Shown: one piece after another, positions 33,051-41,140 of the stretch
Layout of the letters: each line of letters opens with the position of its first letter
How positions within the stretch are numbered: the stretch's first letter is position 1
NCBI RefSeq assembly: GCF_009498035.1
Contig: NZ_CP034550.1
Coordinates: 62,001 to 126,000 of the forward strand
Reading direction: 5' to 3'
Length of the DNA stretch: 64,000 nt
From: Saccharothrix syringae
GTDB lineage: Bacteria; Actinomycetota; Actinomycetes; Mycobacteriales; Pseudonocardiaceae
Program-made: the position numbers and the translations under genes
Notes under the pieces: generated by a model
Database searches by the model: none
What the model was told of the DNA's origin: nothing
What the model saw: only the letters and a program-made list of their open reading frames with translations

Positions 33051-33995
33051 GTGGCCAAGCGGACGGCCGTGAAGAACAAGCCGGCGGACGGGATCAACCC
33101 CCGCCAGCCGTGCCCGTGCGGTTCGGGCAAGCGCTACAAGGCGTGCCACGGCGGCGCCGGCGGCGCGGCGGACGTGATCGTCGCCCGCCCGTTCGAGGGC
33201 CTGGCCGCCGAGGCCGAGCTGATCGCGCTGCGCGAGTTCGTGCCCTCGGCCACGGCGCGGCTGCCGCTCAAGGACGGCGGGCGCGAGATCACCCTGGCCA
33301 CCGTGCTGCCGATGGCCGCGGCCGGCCTGGTCCGCGCCGACGGCACCGCGTTCGTCGGCCTCCAGGTGCAGGTCCGCTCCGGCGACCTGAGCCGCGACCT
33401 GGCGCGCGCCGTGCAGTGGGCGCTGACCGCCGAGACCGGCGAGGCGCTGGCCGTCGTCGGCCCCGACAACGGGGAGAACCCCGGCCGGCTCCAGGACCTG
33501 CTCGACCCGGACGCGACGCTGAGCCCCGAGCTGCACGCCGACTTCGCGTGGTGGCTGCCGCCGGAGAACGAGCCCACCGGCGACGTCGCGCTGTCCCTGG
33601 AGCGGGCCAACGCCGCCATCCTGCCCACCGAGCGCGTGGACGCGCCGGGCGTGCGGGCCGCCTACTGGGTCGACGCGGGCGACAAGGCGCACCTGCGCTG
33701 GGTCCGCCCGGAACCGGAGGAGGCGCTGCTCGCGGCGCTGGCCCGGCTGTCCGTGCGCGGCGAGCTGGACCTGGGCGAGGGCTCCCGGTACGCGGGCTCG
33801 TTCCGCGCCCACGGCCTGCTCGTGCCGGTGTGGGACCTGGACCGCGAGCTGCACTCCAGCGAGTGGGCGCCGGGCGCCGAGGCGCTGGGCAAGCGCCTGG
33901 CGGACGCCCTGGCCGGCCTGGACGGCGAGCCGCTCACCGAGGCCGAGCGGCGGGCCCGGGACGGCCTGCGCGGCCGGCAGATCACCCTGCGCTGA
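33051..33995 (+). CDS. DUF5926 protein with SEC-C zinc motif
   Basis: A 314-aa soluble protein. An N-terminal SEC-C motif (CPCGSGKRYKACHGG, residues about 21-35) binds zinc in SecA and many unrelated proteins. The rest (PFEGLAAEAELIALREFVPS and on) matches the actinobacterial DUF5926 family, whose function is unknown. It starts 16 bases after the glycerophosphodiesterase and may be co-transcribed with it. Confidence 0.85.
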   Translation: MAKRTAVKNKPADGINPRQPCPCGSGKRYKACHGGAGGAADVIVARPFEGLAAEAELIALREFVPSATARLPLKDGGREITLATVLPMAAAGLVRADGTAFVGLQVQVRSGDLSRDLARAVQWALTAETGEALAVVGPDNGENPGRLQDLLDPDATLSPELHADFAWWLPPENEPTGDVALSLERANAAILPTERVDAPGVRAAYWVDAGDKAHLRWVRPEPEEALLAALARLSVRGELDLGEGSRYAGSFRAHGLLVPVWDLDRELHSSEWAPGAEALGKRLADALAGLDGEPLTEAERRARDGLRGRQITLR

Positions 33996-34002
33996 CGGGC
34001 TC

Positions 34003-34046
34003 TGTCCACAGGCACCCCCCAACCTGTCCACAGGTACCTGTGGACA
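34003..34046. promoter_or_regulatory. Cluster of three DnaA-box-like sequences with a perfect palindrome
   Basis: CTGTCCACA occurs at 34002-34010 and 34024-34032, and TGTGGACAA (the reverse of the actinobacterial DnaA box TTGTCCACA) at 34040-34048. The last two are arms of a perfect 22-bp palindrome at 34025-34046. It lies between the DUF5926 and DUF952 genes. It may bind DnaA, or act as a hairpin. Confidence 0.55.
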
Positions 34047-34059
34047 ACCAGGAGGCCGC

Positions 34060-34386
34060 GTGATCCTGCGGATCAGCAGCAGGGACGACTGGGCGCGCGA
34101 CCGCGAGGCCGGCGCGATCCCGCTCGACCCGGACGGGTTCGTGCACTGCTCGGACCCCGGCACGGTGCACCTGCCCGCGAACCGGCTGTACGCGGGCAGG
34201 CACGACCTCGTGCTGCTGGTGGTCGACCCGGGCGGCCTGCCGGTGCTGTGGGAACCGGGCGAGGCGGGCGAGGCCGGCCCGTGGTTCCCGCACGTCTACG
34301 GGCCGATCCCGGCCGACCAGGTGGTGGCCGTGCACGAGTTCGCCCCGGACGCCGACGGCGCGTTCCGGCCGCTGCCCGTGCTGTGA
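34060..34386 (+). CDS. DUF952 family protein
   Basis: A 108-aa protein of the DUF952 family, recognised by DPDGFVHCSDPGTVHLPAN, followed by LVLLVVDP and HVYGPIPADQVVAVHEF. Members look like ADP-ribosyltransferase-fold proteins, but no activity is established. GGAGG precedes the GTG at 34060. A 17-bp stem terminator follows. Confidence 0.92.
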   Translation: MILRISSRDDWARDREAGAIPLDPDGFVHCSDPGTVHLPANRLYAGRHDLVLLVVDPGGLPVLWEPGEAGEAGPWFPHVYGPIPADQVVAVHEFAPDADGAFRPLPVL

Positions 34387-34407
34387 CCCGAACCCGGGCA
34401 AACGACG

Positions 34408-34445
34408 CCGGCGCCCCGCCACCGCGAACGGTGGCGGGGCGCCGG
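34408..34445. terminator. Bidirectional terminator
   Basis: A perfect 17-bp stem with a CGAA loop lies between the convergent DUF952 and ferritin genes. It reads as a hairpin on both strands. Confidence 0.85.
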
Positions 34446-34456
34446 GGCGTGCTGTC

Positions 34457-35017
34457 CTAGAGGGCGCCGCCCGCGGCGCGCGGGGCGGTCGGGTCGGTCC
34501 CCTCGGCCACGGCCTCGCGGGCCAGGAATGCCTCCACGTGGAACAGGTTGCCCTCGGCCCGGTCCACGACGGTGAGCAGCGTGCTCATCGACGCGACCTC
34601 CTCGACCTGCTCCTTGAGGAACCACTGGAGGAACTGCTCGCCGAGGTAGTCGCCCTCGTCGCGGGCGGTCTTGGCGAGCGCCACGACCTGCTCGGTGACC
34701 GCCTTCTCCTGCTCCAGCGCCAGCGCGACCGGCTCGCGCGGGGCGGCGAAGTCGTTGCGCACCTCGTCCACGCCCGGAATGGTCACCGGCAGCCCGCTGT
34801 CCAGCAGGTACTGCACGATCATCATCGCGTGGTTGCGCTCTTCGAGGGCCTGCTTGTAGAAGTGCGCGGCCAGCCTGGGCAGGTCGTTGCCGTCGTACCA
34901 CACCGCGATGGCCACGTACTGCTGCGAGGCGGTGAACTCGTTGCGAACCTGCGCCCGCAGCAGGTCGTGGAACTTCGACTCGCGCGCGGAGGAAATCTTC
35001 GTCAGGTTGAGGGCCAT
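34457..35017 (-). CDS. Ferritin
   Basis: A 186-aa ferritin-like four-helix protein. Ferroxidase ligands are visible: Glu in RNEFTASQQY, ExxH in LEERNHAMMIVQYL, and Glu and Gln in the third and fourth helices (EQEKAVTEQV, FLQWFLKEQVEEV). It should form a 24-mer storing iron. The ATG at 35017 follows a leaderless -10 (TATTCT). A 14-bp palindrome and a weak IdeR-like sequence lie upstream, so iron or redox control is likely. Confidence 0.92.
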   Translation of the reverse strand: MALNLTKISSARESKFHDLLRAQVRNEFTASQQYVAIAVWYDGNDLPRLAAHFYKQALEERNHAMMIVQYLLDSGLPVTIPGVDEVRNDFAAPREPVALALEQEKAVTEQVVALAKTARDEGDYLGEQFLQWFLKEQVEEVASMSTLLTVVDRAEGNLFHVEAFLAREAVAEGTDPTAPRAAGGAL

Positions 35018-35023
35018 GGTCGA

Positions 35024-35029
35024 AGAATA
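35024..35029 (-). promoter_or_regulatory. -10 element, leaderless
   Basis: TATTCT on the minus strand ends six bases before the ferritin ATG at 35017. Confidence 0.55.
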
Positions 35030-35042
35030 ACCCGCGATACGA

Positions 35043-35056
35043 TTCAATGCATTGAA
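35043..35056. promoter_or_regulatory. 14-bp palindrome upstream of ferritin
   Basis: TTCAATGCATTGAA is a perfect inverted repeat 26-39 bases before the ferritin start, overlapping the expected -35 region. It is unusually AT-rich for this genome and is a good operator candidate; the binding protein is not known. Confidence 0.5.
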
Positions 35057-35077
35057 GGCAAGGCTGCGCAAAATTAG

Positions 35078-35113
35078 GAAAGGGTTGCCGAAGAAAGCTT
35101 AGGCAACCCTTTC
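35078..35113 (-). terminator. Terminator of arginine deiminase gene
   Basis: A perfect 12-bp stem (GAAAGGGTTGCC / GGCAACCCTTTC) with a 12-nt loop lies 10 bases after the arcA stop. On the minus strand it is followed by CTAATTTTG, a short T-tract. Confidence 0.8.
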
Positions 35114-35123
35114 GGGACTGCTC

Positions 35124-36371
35124 TCACACGAGTGGCGCGCGGTCGATCGGGCACGACATGCAGCGCGGCCCGCCGCGGCCGGAGCCCAGTTCGGAGCCGC
35201 TGATCCGCAGCACCTCCACGCCGGCGTCCTCCAGGCGCGCGTTGGTCTCCACGTTCCGCTCGTAGGCCACGACCAGGCCGGGCGCCACGGCCAGGGTGTT
35301 GTTGCCGTCGTCCCACTGCTCGCGCTCGGCGGTCACCGGGTCCAGGCCGGTGTCGATCACGCGCAGCCGCTCGATGCCCATCGCCTCGGCCGCCGCCTCC
35401 AGGAACGGCCGCCGGTCGTCCACCACGACCCCGCCGGCGCCGTCGGACCGCACCGGGTAGGCGTCCAGGGTGTCGCGCACCGCCGGGTACATCACCACGG
35501 CGTCGCGGTCGACCATCGTGCACACCGTGTCCAGGTGCATGGTCGCCCGCTCCTGCGTGATCGGCACCGCCAGCACGGTGTGCGCCAGGCCGTCGGCCAG
35601 CGCGGACCGGGCGAACGACTCGGCGCCCGCGGGCGTGGTGCGCTCGCCGACGCCGATGGCCAGCACGCCCGGCGCGAGCAGCAGCACGTCGCCGCCCTCG
35701 ACCGGCGCGGAGTGCGCCCCGTAGGCGCGGCCGGTCCGGCGGAACCGCGGGTGGTAGGCGTAGATCAGGTCGGTCAGCGCGGTCTCCCGGTCGCGCGCGG
35801 GCAGCGCCAGCGACGTGATCGCCACCCGGTCGCCCACCCACACCGACGAGTCGCGGGTGAACAGCAGGTTGGGCAGCGGGGCCACCGCGAAGTCGTGCGG
35901 GTGGTGCATCTTGCGCACCAGCGACGCGCCCTCGGCCGCCGGCAGCTCCTCGAACGTCATGCCGGTCATCAGCGCGGTGGCCAGCGGCTCCGGGCCGATC
36001 GAGGCGAGGTGGGAGCGCAGCGCGTCGGCCAGGTCGATGCCCAGCCGCCGCTCGTCGACCGCGCTGTGGATGCCCGCGATCCGCGCCCGGTCGTCGTGCA
36101 GGGCGGCGACCAGCAGGTCCGACAGCAGCAGCACCTCCGCGCCGCGCCCGCGCAGCACCTCGGCGAACGCGTCGTGCTCCTCCTGGGCCCGGTCGACCCA
36201 CGGCACGCCGTCGAACAGCAGCTGGTCGTTGTTGCGCGGGGTCAGCCGCTTCAGCTCGGCGCCGGGGCGGTGCAGCAGCACCGTGCGCAGGGGGCCGACC
36301 TCGCTGTCGACCCGGGGTGCCGGGGCGGGGGCGGCGTCGGGGGCCGCGGTCTGGGCGATGTGCGCAGTCAC
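35124..36371 (-). CDS. arcA: Arginine deiminase
   Basis: A 415-aa enzyme of the guanidino-group modifying superfamily that turns arginine into citrulline and ammonia. The substrate-binding and catalytic elements are [32 protein letters not shown] (catalytic His) and the C-terminal CMSCP with the nucleophile at Cys404. No ornithine carbamoyltransferase or carbamate kinase is adjacent, so the pathway is not organised as a classic arc operon. The GTG at 36371 fits a leaderless promoter (TACCCT). Transcription is divergent from the EACC1-caspase genes. Confidence 0.93.
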   Translation of the reverse strand: MTAHIAQTAAPDAAPAPAPRVDSEVGPLRTVLLHRPGAELKRLTPRNNDQLLFDGVPWVDRAQEEHDAFAEVLRGRGAEVLLLSDLLVAALHDDRARIAGIHSAVDERRLGIDLADALRSHLASIGPEPLATALMTGMTFEELPAAEGASLVRKMHHPHDFAVAPLPNLLFTRDSSVWVGDRVAITSLALPARDRETALTDLIYAYHPRFRRTGRAYGAHSAPVEGGDVLLLAPGVLAIGVGERTTPAGAESFARSALADGLAHTVLAVPITQERATMHLDTVCTMVDRDAVVMYPAVRDTLDAYPVRSDGAGGVVVDDRRPFLEAAAEAMGIERLRVIDTGLDPVTAEREQWDDGNNTLAVAPGLVVAYERNVETNARLEDAGVEVLRISGSELGSGRGGPRCMSCPIDRAPLV

Positions 36372-36378
36372 GTCCCCG

Positions 36379-36384
36379 AGGGTA
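36379..36384 (-). promoter_or_regulatory. -10 element, leaderless
   Basis: TACCCT on the minus strand, seven bases before the GTG at 36371. GGGGA between them could also act as a weak ribosome site. Confidence 0.5.
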
Positions 36385-36570
36385 ACCCCGGAGCGGCGGT
36401 AACAGCAGCTCGACAGGGCCTGTTGCGACAAACTCGATCGCACTTTGGTCTGAAAGTAGCGATTCGTTGTGCGATTCGACTGGGTGAACACCTGTTTGTT
36501 GCGATGTGACATGGACTGGCGGGCGACCGGGGCGACTGCGGGATGATCAGTGCTCTACAGGGGAGGCTCC

Positions 36571-36924
36571 GTGGCGGAAATCCGCTTACTGGTCGACACG
36601 CCCGGCGGTGCGGCGTCGGCGACGAACCTGCTGCTCCAGGAGTTGGTGAGGGGTGCGCGCGTGGACGCGCGGCACGCGCCCGCCGACCTGCCGGAGGGCG
36701 CCAAGAGCGGCAGCGGCACGACCATCGCCGAACTCGTCCTCAACGGCACGCTCAGCGCGGCCGCGGCGGGCGCGGTGGCGTCGGTGGTCTCCGCGTTCGT
36801 GCAGCGCGGCAGCGCCCGCAAGATCACCGTCAAGTCCGGCGAGGACGAGATCAGCCTGGAGGGCGTGGACGCGGCGTCGCAGAAGGCGCTGCTGGAGGCG
36901 TGGCTGCGGGAGCGCGGGGACTAG
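36571..36924 (+). CDS. EACC1-type effector-associated protein
   Basis: A 117-aa protein. It opens with a beta strand (VAEIRLLVDTP), then a helix (ATNLLLQELVRGARV), a Gly/Ser-rich turn, a hydrophobic helical stretch (TIAELVLNGTLSAAAAGAVA) and a C-terminal beta-hairpin and helix (KITVKSGEDEISLEGVDAAS). This pattern matches, from memory, EACC1, a small constant component named in studies of NTP-dependent conflict systems and often encoded beside caspase-like effectors. GGGGAGG lies before the GTG at 36571. The caspase gene starts two bases after its stop. A regulatory or adaptor role is inference. Confidence 0.75.
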   Translation: MAEIRLLVDTPGGAASATNLLLQELVRGARVDARHAPADLPEGAKSGSGTTIAELVLNGTLSAAAAGAVASVVSAFVQRGSARKITVKSGEDEISLEGVDAASQKALLEAWLRERGD

Positions 36925-36926
36925 CC

Positions 36927-38954
36927 GTGGGCAGGCACGCCCTGCTGGTCGCGACCGGCGAGTACTCCGACGTGCGGCTGAGCCGGCTGCGCGCGCCCGG
37001 GCAGGACGTGGAACGGCTCGCCGCCGTGCTGGAGGACCCCGACGTCGGCGGGTTCACCTCCGTCGAGGTGCTGCGGGACCGGCCCGACGACGAGGTCCGG
37101 CGCGCGGTGGAGGACCTGCTCGCGCCCCGCGCCCCCGACGACCTGGTGCTGCTGTACTTCTCGTGCCACGGCCTGGTCACCCCCCAGCGGCGCCTGTACT
37201 TCGCCGCGGCCAACACCGTGAGCGACCGGCCCGCGGGCACCGCGATCCCGCGGTCGTTCCTCAACGAGCAGTTGGAGGACTGCCGGGCGGCCGGGCGCGT
37301 GCTGGTGCTCGACTGCTGCTTCAGCGGCGCGTTCGTCGAGGGCTTCAAGGGCGAGGCCGCGGTCCTGGACGACGTGGGCGAGGGGTACGTGGTGATGACC
37401 GCGTCCAACGCCTACGAGTACGCCTTCGAGCAGGACTCGCTGTCGCTGGACGCGCCGGTGGCGTCGCTGTTCACCGACGTGCTGATCGAGGGCCTGGCCG
37501 GTGGCGGCGCCGACCTCGACGGCGACGGGTGGGTCGACGTGGCCGAGCTGTTCCGGTACGCGCGGGAGCAGGTGCGGGTCCGCCGGCCCGACCAGACGCC
37601 GCAGTTCTTCGCGCACGGGGCGTCCGCGCCGGTGCGGATCGCGCGTGCCGGGGCTCCGTCGAGGCGCGTGCCGCGGCGCGCGGCCTCGTACACGGCCGGT
37701 CAGCTGCTGGTGCTGCGCGGGTTCCGGGCGGCGGCCGACCCGGTGTGCCGGACGCTGGGGCCGATGGGGCGGCGGGCCGTGGTGTTCGTCGACGGCCGGC
37801 CGGAGGAGATGGCGGATTCGTCGGCCATCGTCGCGGCGTACCGGCCCGACGACCCGCGCGACTCGCTGGGCGCCTCCTACGTGCGGGAGTTGGTGGAGGA
37901 GGTGCGGCGGGAGGCCGGTGACGGGGCGGCGTCGGCGGTGGCCGTGGCGCGCGGGGCGCTCGGCGGGCTGGTCGAGGCGATGCGCGAGGGCCACAACCCG
38001 GTGCGGTTGATGCGCGGGGTGGAGGCGGCGGCGGCGCGGGCGGTGGAGCTGGTCGGGGCGGCGGCCGTGCCGTTGGGGGAGGAGGACGTGCGCACGCTCG
38101 CCACGACCGCTTCCGGCAGCGAGCGGATCGGGGCGGTGGTCGCGACCGTGTCCGGCAGGGTCGGGTGGCGGGGGCCGGTCCTGGTCGAGGAGGGCAGGGG
38201 CTTCGGCCTGGAGTTCGAGATCGGTCGTGGGCTGCGGATCGACGCGGGGTACGCGTCCGGCGGGTTCGTCACCGACCCGGTGCGGCGCGAGGTGGTGCTG
38301 GACAACCCGGTGGTGCTGCTGCACGCCGGGTACCTGACCGACGACGTGATCAGGGAGATGCCGGACGAGGACCTGCTGGTCGTGTGCGAAGGGCTGTCCC
38401 ACGAGGCCCTGGTGGCGCTGCTGCGGCCCGGTGGGGAGCGGGCGGTCGCCGCCGTGGTCGTCGACCCCGCCGAGCGCACCCGACTGGCCCGGGTGGTCCT
38501 CGACCGGGGCGTGCTGGAGGTGGCGGCGACGACGTCGCGCGGGCGGGCCGGGAAAGCGGTGGTCACCGCGCACGACACGGTGGTGTTCACCGGGTGGCCG
38601 TCGGACGAGCACCCGGCCGGCCTGATCCGCGCGGGCGGTGCGGAAGTCGGGGTGGTGGAGCGCGCCGTGCGCGCGGTGCGCGGCGCGGCCACCTCGGGGG
38701 TCATCCGGGGCGGCGGGGTGGCGTTGGCCGAGGTCGGCGCGCGGGTGGCGGCCGAGGCGACCGGCACGGAGGAGGAGGTCGCGGGGTGGCGGGCGTTCGC
38801 CGCTGCGCTGGCCGAGCCCTCCGCGCGGATCGCGGAGAACGCGGCGCTGGCCGTGGCGGACCTGGACCCGTCCCGGCTCGACTCGGCCGGCACGGCCCGG
38901 GTCGTGGTGGCCGCCGCGGCCCGCACCGCGTCCCGCTTCCTGCTGGTCGCCTGA
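36927..38954 (+). CDS. Caspase-like protease fused to divergent GroEL-like chaperonin
   Basis: A 675-aa protein in two parts. Residues 1-235 are a caspase-like (peptidase C14) domain: VGRHALLVATGEY, catalytic His81 in LYFSCHG and catalytic Cys131 in VLVLDCCFSG. Residues about 255-675 align end to end with GroEL. LRGFRAAADPVCRTLGPMGR is the equatorial start, REAGDGAASAV the nucleotide loop, FVTDPVRREVVLDNPVVLL the apical start, GVIRGGGVAL the second hinge and LDPSRLDSAGTARV the end. It is about 125 residues shorter than GroEL. GroEL TTT is AAS, and the position of Asp398 is Arg579. No signal peptide or membrane segment. GTG start 2 bp after EACC1. Confidence 0.85.
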   Translation: MGRHALLVATGEYSDVRLSRLRAPGQDVERLAAVLEDPDVGGFTSVEVLRDRPDDEVRRAVEDLLAPRAPDDLVLLYFSCHGLVTPQRRLYFAAANTVSDRPAGTAIPRSFLNEQLEDCRAAGRVLVLDCCFSGAFVEGFKGEAAVLDDVGEGYVVMTASNAYEYAFEQDSLSLDAPVASLFTDVLIEGLAGGGADLDGDGWVDVAELFRYAREQVRVRRPDQTPQFFAHGASAPVRIARAGAPSRRVPRRAASYTAGQLLVLRGFRAAADPVCRTLGPMGRRAVVFVDGRPEEMADSSAIVAAYRPDDPRDSLGASYVRELVEEVRREAGDGAASAVAVARGALGGLVEAMREGHNPVRLMRGVEAAAARAVELVGAAAVPLGEEDVRTLATTASGSERIGAVVATVSGRVGWRGPVLVEEGRGFGLEFEIGRGLRIDAGYASGGFVTDPVRREVVLDNPVVLLHAGYLTDDVIREMPDEDLLVVCEGLSHEALVALLRPGGERAVAAVVVDPAERTRLARVVLDRGVLEVAATTSRGRAGKAVVTAHDTVVFTGWPSDEHPAGLIRAGGAEVGVVERAVRAVRGAATSGVIRGGGVALAEVGARVAAEATGTEEEVAGWRAFAAALAEPSARIAENAALAVADLDPSRLDSAGTARVVVAAAARTASRFLLVA

Positions 38955-38966
38955 CCGCTCAGGCGC

Positions 38967-40277
38967 TCACCCGACCAGGTGGACGTCCGGGTGGCGCGGT
39001 GAGTCGCCGCGGAACAGGCCGGTGGGCCGTCCCTTCAGGTGCAGGTCGAAGTAGGCGGCCAGGTAGTCGCGCTGCGCTTCCAGCGAGCGCCCGGGGTCGA
39101 TCGTGCCGACGATCGCCTGCTGCTGCTCCGGGGTGAGCACGCCGCCGAGCTGCGGGATGGCGAACTGGAGGTCGGTGAAGCTGTTGTGCCTGCTGCCCTC
39201 GAAGAACAGGTCGCGCTTCCAGCCGCGCTGGTTCGGCCAGAAGTCCGCCCACGTCGGGTCGACCGCGCGCTCGCGGTGGGTGTGCGGGACCCGCGCGCCG
39301 GTGTCCGAGTCCACGAGTTCGCTGCCCACCAGCAGGAACGGCCGGTCGAGGCCCCGGGTGACCACCTCGCCGGGCTGGTAGTCGGCCTCGTCGGTGGACA
39401 CGGCCAGCGCGCCGTCGAGGTTGGCGCCGACGTCGATGCGCCGGTCGCGCACCATGGTCTCGCCCGCGGTGAAGCCGCCGTACGAGTGGCCGAACGCGCC
39501 GACCCGCGACAGGTCCGCGTGGTCGAACCGGGCCAGCTCGTCGAGGACGAACCGGGTGTCGGCGATCCGCGCCTCGATGGCGGTGCGGCGGTCCTCCGGG
39601 TCTTCCACGTCGAGCAGCGGCGGTTCGACCCGCCCGTCGGGGAACTCGACCGCGACCGACTCGTGCGTGTGCGACATCGACACCACCACGTAGCCGCGGC
39701 TGGCCAGGTCGTCGGTCACGCCCGCGTGCAGCTCGCGCACCGAGCCGAGGCCCGGCGAGAACAGCAGGACCGGCCACCGCCCGCGGGCCGGAGGCGCGTC
39801 GGTCCGGGCGTGCCGGCGGGGCGAGGCCCAGTCCACCGCGCCCGGCGGCGTGCCGAAGAGCGCCGAGGCGAGCTGGTCCACGCCCGCGGCCACGCCGGGT
39901 GCCATCCACGGTGCGCGCGGGGCGTGGGAGCGCTCGGCGGGGTAGGCGATGGTGGCCATGACCTCGCGGGGGCGGTCCGGGCGCCACGGGTCGGGCCGGT
40001 CGTCGACCAGGTGCAGCTCCGCGGTGCCGACCGCGTACCGGCCGGTCGGTTCGGGCACGGTGATCCGCGCGGCGGCTGCGGTGGTGGCCGGGGTGGCTGG
40101 GCCGGCGGTGGCTGGGCCGGCGCTGGTCAGGCCGGCGGTGGCTAGGCCGGCGGTGGCTGAGCTGACCGTGGTCGGGTCCGCGTTGGTCGGGGTGGCGTTG
40201 GCCGGGGTGGCGGTGAGGAGTGCGGCCAGCGTGGCGGCGGTTGCGGCGGTGGCCGCGGTCAACACTTTCGTGCGCAT
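38967..40277 (-). CDS. Secreted alpha/beta hydrolase (PAF acetylhydrolase/lipase-like)
   Basis: A 436-aa protein with a signal peptide (MRTKVLTAATAATAATLAAL to ANA), a low-complexity Ala/Thr/Gly/Pro linker and an alpha/beta hydrolase domain. The nucleophile elbow is GHSYGG; PVLLFSPGLGS forms the oxyanion region and SRHNSF near the C-terminus carries the probable His. It resembles platelet-activating-factor acetylhydrolase and polyester hydrolase-like enzymes. AGAGGG lies upstream of the ATG. The substrate is unknown. It ends 12 bases from the convergent caspase-chaperonin gene. Confidence 0.85.
   Translation of the reverse strand: MRTKVLTAATAATAATLAALLTATPANATPTNADPTTVSSATAGLATAGLTSAGPATAGPATPATTAAAARITVPEPTGRYAVGTAELHLVDDRPDPWRPDRPREVMATIAYPAERSHAPRAPWMAPGVAAGVDQLASALFGTPPGAVDWASPRRHARTDAPPARGRWPVLLFSPGLGSVRELHAGVTDDLASRGYVVVSMSHTHESVAVEFPDGRVEPPLLDVEDPEDRRTAIEARIADTRFVLDELARFDHADLSRVGAFGHSYGGFTAGETMVRDRRIDVGANLDGALAVSTDEADYQPGEVVTRGLDRPFLLVGSELVDSDTGARVPHTHRERAVDPTWADFWPNQRGWKRDLFFEGSRHNSFTDLQFAIPQLGGVLTPEQQQAIVGTIDPGRSLEAQRDYLAAYFDLHLKGRPTGLFRGDSPRHPDVHLVG
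40086..40205 (-). repeat. 15-bp degenerate tandem repeats in a coding linker
   Basis: Units close to GCCGGCGGTGGCTGG (plus-strand view, for example 40101-40115, 40116-40130, 40131-40145 and 40146-40160) encode the repeating pentapeptide ATAGP/ATAGL in the linker after the signal peptide of the hydrolase. Confidence 0.85.
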
Positions 40278-40366
40278 CGGCAGATTCCCTCTGTCGGGTG
40301 ACAACCCCTCGGATGCTGGCCGCCCCCGGCATCAGCGCGCGTCGTCCCCCGGGGTGATCGCCGGTC

Positions 40367-41131
40367 TTACGGCAACCAGTCGACGCGCCCGCGCAGCAGC
40401 GAGTAGCCGACGAACGCGACCACGTCGAGCAGGGTGTGCGCGACGACCAGCACCCACAGCCGGTTGGTCCGCTGCCACACCTTGCCGAACACCAGGCCCA
40501 TCACCACGTTGCCGACGAACCCGCCGAAGCCCTGGTAGAGGTGGTAAGAGCCGCGCAGCACGGCGCTGGCCAGCAGGGCCGTGCCCTCGCGCCACCCGAG
40601 CTGCCGCAACCGCGTGATCAGGTAGCCGACGACCAGCACCTCCTCCGCCCACGCGTTGCCCGCCGCGGACAGGATCAGCACCGCGCCGCGCCACCACGAC
40701 TCGTCGAGCGTGGACGGCTGCACCGCCAGGTTCAGGCCCAGGTTCCAGGCGACCAGGTAGAACACCACGCCCGGGATGCCGATGACGGCGGCCAGCCCGA
40801 GGCTGCCCAGCGCGTCCGGCCCGACGCGGGTGCGGTCGAGCCCGAGGGCCCGCAGCCGCACCCCGCCGCGCCACAGCAGGTACAGGCCGAGCCCGCCCCA
40901 CGCGGCCAGCTGCACCACGCCCAGCAGCTGCGCGAGCAGGTCGAGCAGGTCGAACCGCGCCTGCGGGACGTTGATCGCGACCTTCTGCTCGTTGAGCGGC
41001 ACGGGGTTGAGCAGGCTGTCCAGCAGGCGCACCAGGCTGCGCAGCCCGGACAGGCCGAGCGTCATCGCGAAGACGAGCAGCAGCTCGACCTGGTAACCGC
41101 GGCGCTCCCGGGCGTCGAGTGGTTCGATCAC
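40367..41131 (-). CDS. CPBP-family intramembrane metalloprotease
   Basis: A 254-aa membrane protein with about six to eight segments. CPBP (Abi/Rce1-like) motifs are present: the Glu pair in NAWAEEVLVVGYL, the His in RGSYHLYQGF and HTLLDVVAF near the end. The Arg of the canonical EExxxR is replaced by hydrophobic residues, as in several actinobacterial members. These proteins cleave within the membrane or take part in bacteriocin immunity. It starts ten bases after the DUF2470 stop, so it may be in that iron-regulated unit. Confidence 0.85.
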   Translation of the reverse strand: MIEPLDARERRGYQVELLLVFAMTLGLSGLRSLVRLLDSLLNPVPLNEQKVAINVPQARFDLLDLLAQLLGVVQLAAWGGLGLYLLWRGGVRLRALGLDRTRVGPDALGSLGLAAVIGIPGVVFYLVAWNLGLNLAVQPSTLDESWWRGAVLILSAAGNAWAEEVLVVGYLITRLRQLGWREGTALLASAVLRGSYHLYQGFGGFVGNVVMGLVFGKVWQRTNRLWVLVVAHTLLDVVAFVGYSLLRGRVDWLP

Positions 41132-41140
41132 CCGCGTACG

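Noticed and set aside
34002..34048. Possible chromosomal origin
   Set aside because: Only three DnaA-like boxes, no AT-rich unwinding element, and neighbours are not dnaA, dnaN or gidA-type genes.
35074..35092. IdeR box before ferritin
   Set aside because: Only about 13 of 19 matches and it coincides with the arm of the arcA terminator, which explains the sequence; mentioned but not annotated as a site.
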